Shown here: positions 51,890 through 59,312 of the stretch, piece after piece | How the letters are laid out: each line of letters opens with the position of its first letter | Position numbering within the stretch: position 1 is the first letter of the stretch | The notes under the pieces: model-generated | What the model saw: only the letters and a program-made list of their open reading frames with translations | The model's database searches: none | What the model was told of the DNA's origin: nothing | Position numbers and translations under genes: made by a program | NCBI RefSeq assembly: GCF_003285015.1 | Contig: NZ_QMFB01000005.1 | Location: forward strand, 248,001 to 312,000 | DNA length: 64,000 nt | Source of the DNA: Paenibacillus contaminans | GTDB taxonomy: Bacteria > Bacillota > Bacilli > Paenibacillales > NBRC-103111 | Direction: 5' to 3'

Positions 51890-53260
51890 TCATGGAGTGG
51901 ACAACTCCTGGCAAATCCGGTCACAGAGTTCGTCTTCGTCGATCAGATTCGCCCAATATGCCTTCAACAGATAACTAATCGGCCCGTATTTCGCCAGCGG
52001 AATGTTCAAATCGCTGTGCATTCGGTACGAAAACATCATTTCCCGATACAGCATATACCGGCTAGGAACGGAAATCGACTTGGAGACGGAGCTTGCGTTC
52101 ACGATCTGCAGACTGGGAAGGCTGAGCGTATGTTTACGAATATAGCCTTGCGCATGCTGCGAGCTCATGAAATCCACCAGTAGGCGCGCTTCCTCCGGAT
52201 GGGCGGAATGCTTATTGATACCGATGCCTTCAACGAATGCAAGTGTCAACGGTGTTCCAATAAATGGAATAGGCGACACATCATACTCCAGATCGGCATG
52301 CTTCCATGCATTTAACCCCATATATGTGTTCAGGATCATCGACAGCTTGCCTTCCAGAAACATTCGGTTTATGTCGTCGTTGCTCTCGGCAATGAAAAAG
52401 GGAAACAGCTCCTGGTTGCGGACGATGCTCTTGCACAGCCTCAAGGCCGACAGCAGCACGTTATCCCGGATATTCCAGCCTCCCCCTTCTTCCCGTGCCA
52501 AGCGAACGCCGGATTGCAGCAAAAATAGCGGCCACCGGTTGGTGTTCGTAATATCGAAGCAAAAACCGAATCTTCCTTTGCCGTTCGATAATTTGACCGC
52601 GCTTCGGACAAGATCATCCCACGTCCAGCTCCCGTCCGGCTCGGGCAAGTTCAACTCGCGGAAGTGGCGCTTGTTGTAGCAGAGCACGACCGGAGAAAAC
52701 AGAAGCGGCTGCACGTACAATTGCCCGTCATGAATGAACTGATTCGTCAAAAAAGGATACACATCCGGATTTGCCGAAACGGGGAGCAGCAGCGAATGCT
52801 GGCCGTTCTCGACCATTTTGACGAAATGGTTGTCGTTCAGCATGAGTAAGTCTGAGCGTTTCAACCATTCCATCTCATCCTCGACATACGCCAATTGAGG
52901 ATGAGGCTTTGCCTGCACCGTAATCCAAGAGTAGCGTCGCTGAAACTCGTCCAACAATCCGGCAAGCTCCAGATTGAGCATATCCGTCAGATAGCAGCCT
53001 AACGTCAGCACGACGGGCTGGCGGGCGGCTTTCACCCGGCTGCCGATACGGGGGATTTTCTCGATGAGCCCCTCTTCGACCAGCATATCCAGTCCTTTGC
53101 GCACCGATTTGTTGCTAAGGCCGAAACGTTCCGCCTGCGAGGGCTCGGAAGGCAACAATTGGCCCGGTCCGAACGTGCCGTTGGCGATTTCATCTCGCAG
53201 CGTTTGCACCATATGTTCCAGTTCCTTGCGGAATTGCTCGTTTGTCGGTTTCGGCTTCAT
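51890..53260 (-). CDS. GntR-type regulator fused to a sugar-binding-protein fold
   Basis: 456 residues, no signal peptide or membrane segment. Residues about 10-80 are a GntR winged helix: LRDEIANGTFGPGQLLPSEP, QAERFGLSNKSVRKGLDMLV, EEGLIEKIPRIGSRV. Residues about 88-456 are a complete extracellular solute-binding-protein family 1 fold: LTLGCYLTDMLNLELAGLLD, YVQPLLFSPVVLCYNKRHF, PDGSWTWDDLVRSAVKL, GKLSMILNTYMGLNAW. The binding-protein part serves as an intracellular sugar sensor, comparable in logic to AraR (GntR winged helix plus LacI-type sensor). It diverges from the cohesin operon and most likely binds the two GTGTACA repeats there. Ligand unknown. Confidence 0.9.
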   Translation of the reverse strand: MKPKPTNEQFRKELEHMVQTLRDEIANGTFGPGQLLPSEPSQAERFGLSNKSVRKGLDMLVEEGLIEKIPRIGSRVKAARQPVVLTLGCYLTDMLNLELAGLLDEFQRRYSWITVQAKPHPQLAYVEDEMEWLKRSDLLMLNDNHFVKMVENGQHSLLLPVSANPDVYPFLTNQFIHDGQLYVQPLLFSPVVLCYNKRHFRELNLPEPDGSWTWDDLVRSAVKLSNGKGRFGFCFDITNTNRWPLFLLQSGVRLAREEGGGWNIRDNVLLSALRLCKSIVRNQELFPFFIAESNDDINRMFLEGKLSMILNTYMGLNAWKHADLEYDVSPIPFIGTPLTLAFVEGIGINKHSAHPEEARLLVDFMSSQHAQGYIRKHTLSLPSLQIVNASSVSKSISVPSRYMLYREMMFSYRMHSDLNIPLAKYGPISYLLKAYWANLIDEDELCDRICQELSTP

Positions 53261-53386
53261 GACTCAACTCTCCCATGTGGTAATCGTGTCCCCCCATTTT
53301 ACCACGATTCGTTCATCAACCCAGAAGCGAAGGTTGATGGAATGGCGGCAAAAGAAAGGTGTTAGGAAAATGACATATTAAATGTG

Positions 53387-53418
53387 GTGTACATTTATAA
53401 ATAAATATTGATGTACAC
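53387..53418. promoter_or_regulatory. Inverted repeat A, candidate operator
   Basis: GTGTACAT (53387-53394) and ATGTACAC (53411-53418) form perfect 8-base arms around an AT-only-like 16-base spacer. It ends 8 bases before the -35 box at 53427. Confidence 0.7.
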
Positions 53419-53426
53419 AAAATTGT

Positions 53427-53455
53427 TTGACAGCCATATTTCGCGATAATATAAT
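53427..53455 (+). promoter_or_regulatory. Consensus promoter of the cohesin/dockerin operon
   Basis: TTGACA (53427-53432) and TATAAT (53450-53455) with a 17-base spacer: a perfect vegetative promoter. Transcription would start near 53462, giving a leader of about 280 bases. Confidence 0.85.
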
Positions 53456-53487
53456 GAACCCAACTGGTTTCCAGAAAAAACAATCAA

Positions 53488-53523
53488 TTAGTGTACATAT
53501 TATAACATAAATATATACACTAA
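53488..53523. promoter_or_regulatory. Inverted repeat B, candidate operator
   Basis: TTAGTGTACATAT (53488-53500) and ATATATACACTAA (53511-53523) match as an inverted repeat at 12 of 13 positions with a 10-base spacer. It lies about 25 bases after the likely transcription start. Shares GTGTACAT with repeat A. Confidence 0.7.
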
Positions 53524-53744
53524 TAAAAGAGGAAGTGGAAAGTCTGGGTACCAAATAAATTTCTATACGAGGTGAATCGACTGAAACCAAATGATCTGGT
53601 CTTGAACCCCATTTAACTCGTGCTGCCACAAGATGTATCTGTCAATGACAAAATGAAAGCGGATACAATGCTGGTCAAAGCTATGATAGTCGTCATTCTC
53701 GCGGAAAGAAGACAGCATAATAAATTGAAACGGAGAGGAATGCC

Positions 53745-56700
53745 ATGAAAAAGAAGAGTTTAGCCGGTTTTCTCATCATGTTGCTGGTGACGGTCATGTT
53801 CTCGGGATTGGGAGTTGCCGCTCAAACGCCGGCAAAAACGAATCTGATTGAAAATCCCGGATTTGAACAAGGATTGGTTGGCGGGACAATTCCCGGATGG
53901 CTGCCCGTCCGGCAAGGAAGCGCCACGATATCGAACGTTGTATATCAAAGCGGTCAGTACAGCTTGAGGGTGGATGACAACGGTCCGACGCAAAATGGCG
54001 GAGCGTACAGCATTATTATTCCTGCGGAACCCGGCGACCGCTTCCGCGGAGAGGCGTATGTGAACGTTGAGCTGGGTAACGCCACTTTTTATATGCAGTT
54101 TGTAAATTCTGAGGGCTTGCATCACAGCTACGCGACACCGTGGACGAGCGGGACTACGTCGGGGCAATGGGTGAAAGCCATCGTGGAAGGAATTATGCCG
54201 GAAGGTGCGGCTGGGGTGCGGCTGATGCCTTATTCGGGAGCAGTCACGTCGTGCATTTGTTATTTTGATGACCTTTCTTTGGAGAAAGTAGAGGAGCTTC
54301 CAGCCCTAGAACAATTCGGAACCGTCCAGACGATCCCGGATGCGGTGCTGAATAAGCTTGGTCAATCGGCAATCGTTGGAATCGGCGCAGACGGTACGCC
54401 GGAATCGTACTTTTTTGCGAACGGCGAGCCGGGTACCTTTTATGCGCTGGATGCTATGACGGGCGAGAAACGATTCTCGCAACAGGTTCCGGGAGCAAAC
54501 ATCGTGTGGGGGATGACGTTCTCGCCTGATGGCAGCGTCTACTTCGCCAGTTCGGAAACCGGGCGGCTGTTCCGGTACTCTCCGAGCGAACGAAAAATAG
54601 CCGATCTTGGTATTAACCCATCAGGCCGTTTTGTCTGGGATATCGAAGCGACGTCGGACGGACGTTACTTGTACGGATCGGTATATCCACAAGCGAAAAT
54701 ATTTGAATACGACACGCAAACCAAAACATTCAGGGATTTGGGCACCATGATGCAAGGAAAAGATTATGTGCGCGGAATCGGAGTAACGGATCGATTCGTG
54801 TATGCCAGCCTTGGGACATACGATGGCACGGAGCCGAGGTTCATCGTTCGCTACGATCGGCAAACAGGAAACAAAATGAACATTGTCGTCCCGTCGACAG
54901 ACACGTTTATTTATAACGTGCACGCCTATGGCGGCAAATTGTTCGTTATATCCGGATCATTGTACGTGCTTGACGAGCAAACATTCGAACCTGTGGGCGA
55001 ATACAGCAACGGAAACTTGGTTTCACCGCCTTCACCAGACCATCCGGATACGATCTATTTCACAAGCAGCAACAAAGTCTACAGCTTCAACATGGATACG
55101 GACGTCAGTCAAGAGGTAGGCACGTTGCCGCCTTTGGGAACGACGTCGGGTATGAGGACGCTTGGCTGGGTCCAGCCAACGGCGGGGGAATTTGCCGGGA
55201 AATCGCTGCTTTCGGGCGTCACGGCGTTCGGAGAATCGTTCCTGTTCGATCCCGTCAACGGCCAATCCGTGAAAGTGAACCTGGAAATAGAAGGCGCTCC
55301 GGTGCAAACCCATTCCCTGAAATCCGGTCCGGACGGAAAGCTGTATCTCGGCGGCTACCATTCGGCAATAAGCATATACGATCCGGAGTTGAGGAGCTTC
55401 CTTGTTCATCAATATCATACGGGGCAGGCGGATAGCATGGGCTTCTTGAATAGCAAAGTATACTTCGGCACGTACGGAGGAGCCCAAATATTAGAATACG
55501 ATCCTGCATTGCCATGGGAGTACGGAGTGGCGGCCGGATATAATCCGTATCGAGCGTATGATATCGAGGAACAGGACCGGGTGTATGTGTTCGAGTCTGG
55601 AGACAACAGACTGTTTATCGGCACGATTCCCGATTACGGGCGTTTGGGAGGAAAGCTAACTATATACGATGCCGTGGCAGACAGTTGGAAGGAATACGAC
55701 AACTCCGAGTTGGTTTATAACCAAAGTATAACGGGGCTTGCTTATCATGACGGCAAATTGTACGGAAGCACATCCATCGCTGGCGGGTTAGGCATCGAAC
55801 CGACAGAGTCGCAAGCGAAGCTTTTCGTATGGGATGTGGCGGGGGAAAGGAAGTTATTCGAGCGAACGCTTGATCTTCCGGGACACAAGCCGCCCATGAT
55901 CGGCGATCTGACGATCGGCCCGGACGGACTTGTGTGGGGAGCGACGGGAAGCGCAATATTCGCGCTTGATCCTGTTACGCTGGACGTGGTCAAAAGCCGG
56001 ACGCTTTATTCATCGATTCTTGACAATGCGGGAAGCTGGAAGCCTTTTGAGCTGTACTTCGGCGAAGACGGTTACATTTATTCGACAATCGGGAATGCAA
56101 TTACGGTCATCGATCCGGAGACGCTGGAGTCCAACCAACTTGCTCCGAAAGCGAATGCCCTCGCGCTCGGCAAAGACGGCAGCGCTTACTATTCCTTGTC
56201 CGGCAAAGACATTTACCGGATTCCAGTCAAGCTGCAGAGCGTGTCGATCGCCACTTACGAGCCGGCGCTTCCTTTGGGCGGCACCGCCGCGCTTGGATTG
56301 GAAGGCGTGCTCGCGAACGGCAAAGCGGCCAATCTGGTTGGCGCATCCCTCCGCTACGTTACAAGCGATCCGCTTGTCGCGAGCATTGAAGGGAATGGCG
56401 TGGTGACCGCTCTCTCGCTGGGCGAAGCGAATATTCACGCAGAAGTGACTCTTGATGGGACGACAGTCGTATCCGAACCGGTTCTCGTGCAGGTAATTGC
56501 CGCCGGGTCGCCGACAGAAGGAACTGCGCCCACGCTGGCGATGCCCAATCAGTCAGGCAATGCGGGCGATGAAGTACTTGTGCCGCTTTCCCTCGTGAAG
56601 GATGCGGCGGATCTGACGCAAATTCATGCAATTGAATTCGACATGACATTCGACGAAGCGGCTTTGAAGCTGGCAGCGCCCGATGCGGGCTCGCACATTC

Positions 56701-57386
56701 AGATAAACTACGTGGAGGCGCAGAACAAATACCGCGTCCTAATCGGTTCCGAAGCAAACGGCTCCGTGCCAAGTGTAAATCTCCCTGCTGCCTTGGGCAG
56801 CTTTGCCTTTACAATTAAAGCCGGCCTGCCGTACGGGTCGACGACTGCAATCAATTTGTCGAATATTATCGTCTCGAATGAGTTTGGAGTTACCCAATCG
56901 CTCGCTAATGCAACGACAACAGTGACCGTTCAGGATACGATCGCGCCAACTATCACCCTGACGGCATCGACGACGGACTTCGCGGAAACGGTAGCGGTGT
57001 CTGTCGCCGGTGACGGAACGGGAAGCAGCATTGCCGAAATGAAATGGGCCATCGGCGAGAAAACGCTGGAAGAAATGCGCACTGTCGGCACACCGTTGAT
57101 TACGCCTTCCTTCATCGCCGTGAAGAAAGGCATGTATACGGTATTTGTGAAGGACACGGTTGGCAATGAAGCGGTCAAGACCATCGATATCCCGAATATC
57201 GTCATCAAAGGCGATGCGAATGACGACGGCATTGTCGACCTGCTCGATTGGCAGAAGCTCGCCAATTACATTTTGCTCAAAGAAACGCCGACAGCCAGAC
57301 AAGCCTTCGCCTCCTGGTTGAATTCCGGAAATACGATCGATGTCGGCGACTGGGTGCTGCTGGCCAATAGGCTGGTGGCGCACTAA
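53745..57386 (+). CDS. Secreted propeller protein with cohesin and dockerin
   Basis: 1213 residues with a signal peptide (about 1-27). In order: a carbohydrate-binding-like module (about 30-180; LIENPGFEQGLVGGTIPGWL, CYFDDLSLEKVEE); a long beta-propeller region (about 190-820; e.g. GMTFSPDGSVYFASSETGRL, GPDGKLYLGGYHSAISIYDP); a Big-type Ig domain (827-918); a cohesin (about 924-1060; NAGDEVLVPLSLVKDAADLT, AIEFDMTFDEAALKL); an Ig-like domain (about 1063-1148); and a dockerin (about 1150-1213; GDANDDGIVDLLDWQKLANY). The first dockerin calcium loop is canonical (DANDDGIVDLLD); the second (NSGNTIDVGDW) is shortened and lacks several ligands. Having a cohesin and a dockerin on one chain allows both anchoring and recruitment. 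No enzyme domain was recognised. Its stop overlaps the next start by one base. Confidence 0.9.
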   Translation: MKKKSLAGFLIMLLVTVMFSGLGVAAQTPAKTNLIENPGFEQGLVGGTIPGWLPVRQGSATISNVVYQSGQYSLRVDDNGPTQNGGAYSIIIPAEPGDRFRGEAYVNVELGNATFYMQFVNSEGLHHSYATPWTSGTTSGQWVKAIVEGIMPEGAAGVRLMPYSGAVTSCICYFDDLSLEKVEELPALEQFGTVQTIPDAVLNKLGQSAIVGIGADGTPESYFFANGEPGTFYALDAMTGEKRFSQQVPGANIVWGMTFSPDGSVYFASSETGRLFRYSPSERKIADLGINPSGRFVWDIEATSDGRYLYGSVYPQAKIFEYDTQTKTFRDLGTMMQGKDYVRGIGVTDRFVYASLGTYDGTEPRFIVRYDRQTGNKMNIVVPSTDTFIYNVHAYGGKLFVISGSLYVLDEQTFEPVGEYSNGNLVSPPSPDHPDTIYFTSSNKVYSFNMDTDVSQEVGTLPPLGTTSGMRTLGWVQPTAGEFAGKSLLSGVTAFGESFLFDPVNGQSVKVNLEIEGAPVQTHSLKSGPDGKLYLGGYHSAISIYDPELRSFLVHQYHTGQADSMGFLNSKVYFGTYGGAQILEYDPALPWEYGVAAGYNPYRAYDIEEQDRVYVFESGDNRLFIGTIPDYGRLGGKLTIYDAVADSWKEYDNSELVYNQSITGLAYHDGKLYGSTSIAGGLGIEPTESQAKLFVWDVAGERKLFERTLDLPGHKPPMIGDLTIGPDGLVWGATGSAIFALDPVTLDVVKSRTLYSSILDNAGSWKPFELYFGEDGYIYSTIGNAITVIDPETLESNQLAPKANALALGKDGSAYYSLSGKDIYRIPVKLQSVSIATYEPALPLGGTAALGLEGVLANGKAANLVGASLRYVTSDPLVASIEGNGVVTALSLGEANIHAEVTLDGTTVVSEPVLVQVIAAGSPTEGTAPTLAMPNQSGNAGDEVLVPLSLVKDAADLTQIHAIEFDMTFDEAALKLAAPDAGSHIQINYVEAQNKYRVLIGSEANGSVPSVNLPAALGSFAFTIKAGLPYGSTTAINLSNIIVSNEFGVTQSLANATTTVTVQDTIAPTITLTASTTDFAETVAVSVAGDGTGSSIAEMKWAIGEKTLEEMRTVGTPLITPSFIAVKKGMYTVFVKDTVGNEAVKTIDIPNIVIKGDANDDGIVDLLDWQKLANYILLKETPTARQAFASWLNSGNTIDVGDWVLLANRLVAH

Positions 57387-59236
57387 TGAAGGGGATGACT
57401 ATCAGAAGATCGCTTATTCCCTCATTGCTCACGTTCTGCTTGCTGCTGACTGCCTGGGGCGCCGTTTACGCCGATACCAGCCTCCGGCAGTTGGGCGCCG
57501 GAAGTGCTTCGGGGAGGTCCGGTGGTACCGTTGCCATCCCCGTTACGCTCGCAAGCGACGGAGCCGTGACGGCGTTTCAGTTCCAGCTTGCTTACTCGGC
57601 AAGCGCGCTTGAACTCACGGAAATCCGCAAAGGGGCAGGGCTTCCCGCGGCTTTCCGCGTCATTTCCAGTATCGAAACCGGGAAAGTCGTCATCGGCAGC
57701 CTCGGTTCGGGCATCGAAGAAGGCAACAAGGAAGTTGCGGTCGCCGTCTTCAAGGTGAAAGAAGGCGCTGCGCCGGGCAGCTATGATGTACAGCTTGCCA
57801 ACGTACAAATAGCGAACGGCAATGCGCAAAGCTTGACCGATCGTTATCAGGTTGTACACGGCGTTGTGACGGTACAGTCTGCCGGTCCAACGGCATCTCC
57901 CGTCCCCCCGTTGCCGTCTGCGACACCGACATCGCCGTTGCAGCCGACAACGCTTCCTGTGGGCACGGCGCTTCCCGGATCGCAAACGGATGTCGTCGTC
58001 CTCGTTAACGGCCGTCTGGCGAAAGCCGGAGTTACGACCACAACGACGGTTGATGCGAAGCAGGTCACTACGATTGCCCTGAACCCCGAGAAGCTGGCGA
58101 AGCAGCTCGCTTCCGAAGCCGAGGGCGCTGTCATCGTCATTCCGGTTGAAACGCCGTCAAATGTCGTGATTGGGGAATTGACCGGTCAAACCATTCAGGA
58201 TATGGAGCGGAAGCAGGCGATTGTAAAAATCCAAACCGCGCAGGCAACGTATTCCTTGCCTGCGGAACAAGTAAACATTCAAGCGTTAGCTGCGCAATTA
58301 GGAGCAGACGCTCAGCTTCAGGACATCAAGATCAAAATTGAAATCGCGGAGCCTGCGGATGACATGCTGAGGGTTGCCCGGGATATCGCGAACGACGGGG
58401 CGTTCACCCTCGTCGTGCCGCCGATTCAGTTTTCGGTAAAAGCCGCTTACGGGAATTCTGTGGTGGAAGTGGCGCAATTCAACGCTTATGTCGAACGGAC
58501 GATCGCGCTGCCCGCGAATGCCGACCCGGCTAAAATATCGACCGCTGTCGTCATCGACCCGGACGGAACTGTTCGCCATGTGCCGACCCGGATCGAGCTC
58601 AATACGGGCAAGTATTACGCCATAATCAACAGCTTGACGAACAGCGTGTATACCGTTGTCTGGCATCCAGTGGCGTTCGAGGACACGTCCGGTCACTGGG
58701 GAAAAGACGCGGTTGCCGATATGGGATCGCGAATGATCGTTCAAGGAATCGGGGAAGGCTTGTTCGCCCCGGACCGCGACATGACCAGAGCGGAATTCGC
58801 CGCAATCATCGTTCGCGGACTCGGGTTGAAGCCGGTATCCGGCTCCGCGTCGTTCCGGGACGTAAGCCCGGCCGACTGGTTCAGCGATGCCGTGCAAACC
58901 GCGTATGCCTACGACCTGATGCAAGGAACGGACGACGGCGCCTTCCGCCCTTATGACAGGATCACAAGGGAACAAGCGATGGTCGTCATGTCCAGCGCCA
59001 TGGGCATCACCAAGCTGAAGGACTCCTTGCCGGTCCAGTCTGCGGATGCGCGGCTGCAGCCGTTCGAAGACGCCGGCGAGCTGTCCCGCTGGGCGAGGAA
59101 TGGAGCCGCCGACAGCGTGCAGGCCGGGATTGTGTCGGGACGCTCGGGCAATCAGCTTGCCCCGCAAGCGTACCTGACCCGCTCCGAGGTCGCCGTGATG
59201 GTGCAGCGATTGCTGCAAAAATCGGGGTTGATCTAG
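57386..59236 (+). CDS. Cohesin protein with three SLH domains (anchoring scaffoldin-like)
   Basis: 616 residues with a signal peptide (about 1-30, SLLTFCLLLTAWGAVYA). A cohesin follows (about 33-170; GGTVAIPVTLASDGAVTAFQ, FQLAYSASALELTEIRKGAG), a Thr/Pro/Ser linker (about 172-200), a middle domain of unknown family (about 200-425) and three SLH repeats: FEDTSGHWGKDAVADMGSRM, FRDVSPADWFSDAVQTAYAY and FEDAGELSRWARNGAADSVQ. SLH repeats tie the protein to the cell wall polymer, so the cohesin is displayed on the surface. Its dockerin partner is most likely the upstream gene product. The ATG shares its A with the upstream TAA. This is the layout of anchoring scaffoldins in clostridial cellulosomes. 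Confidence 0.92.
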   Translation: MKGMTIRRSLIPSLLTFCLLLTAWGAVYADTSLRQLGAGSASGRSGGTVAIPVTLASDGAVTAFQFQLAYSASALELTEIRKGAGLPAAFRVISSIETGKVVIGSLGSGIEEGNKEVAVAVFKVKEGAAPGSYDVQLANVQIANGNAQSLTDRYQVVHGVVTVQSAGPTASPVPPLPSATPTSPLQPTTLPVGTALPGSQTDVVVLVNGRLAKAGVTTTTTVDAKQVTTIALNPEKLAKQLASEAEGAVIVIPVETPSNVVIGELTGQTIQDMERKQAIVKIQTAQATYSLPAEQVNIQALAAQLGADAQLQDIKIKIEIAEPADDMLRVARDIANDGAFTLVVPPIQFSVKAAYGNSVVEVAQFNAYVERTIALPANADPAKISTAVVIDPDGTVRHVPTRIELNTGKYYAIINSLTNSVYTVVWHPVAFEDTSGHWGKDAVADMGSRMIVQGIGEGLFAPDRDMTRAEFAAIIVRGLGLKPVSGSASFRDVSPADWFSDAVQTAYAYDLMQGTDDGAFRPYDRITREQAMVVMSSAMGITKLKDSLPVQSADARLQPFEDAGELSRWARNGAADSVQAGIVSGRSGNQLAPQAYLTRSEVAVMVQRLLQKSGLI

Positions 59237-59312
59237 GGAGCGTTGGCTGCCGCTTGCTGAAAGTACGGCGATCCAGAATAATACTTGTGTAGAGCGAAGG
59301 GGCAGTTTTCAC

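Larger units (their letters stand above)
53261..53744. other. Divergent control region of the cohesin operon
   Basis: About 480 bases. AT-rich from 53370 to 53530. It holds a perfect sigma-A-type promoter with flanking inverted repeats, then a leader of about 280 bases without a supported gene. Confidence 0.8.

Noticed and set aside
53620..53748. 42-codon frame (GTG start) overlapping the start of the cohesin/dockerin gene
   Set aside because: The overlap (stop TGA within the ATG) looked like a coupled leader peptide, but no ribosome site precedes the GTG or the internal ATG codons.
58298..59218. 306-codon minus-strand open frame
   Set aside because: Antisense to the SLH domains of the cohesin protein; no ribosome site or domain.
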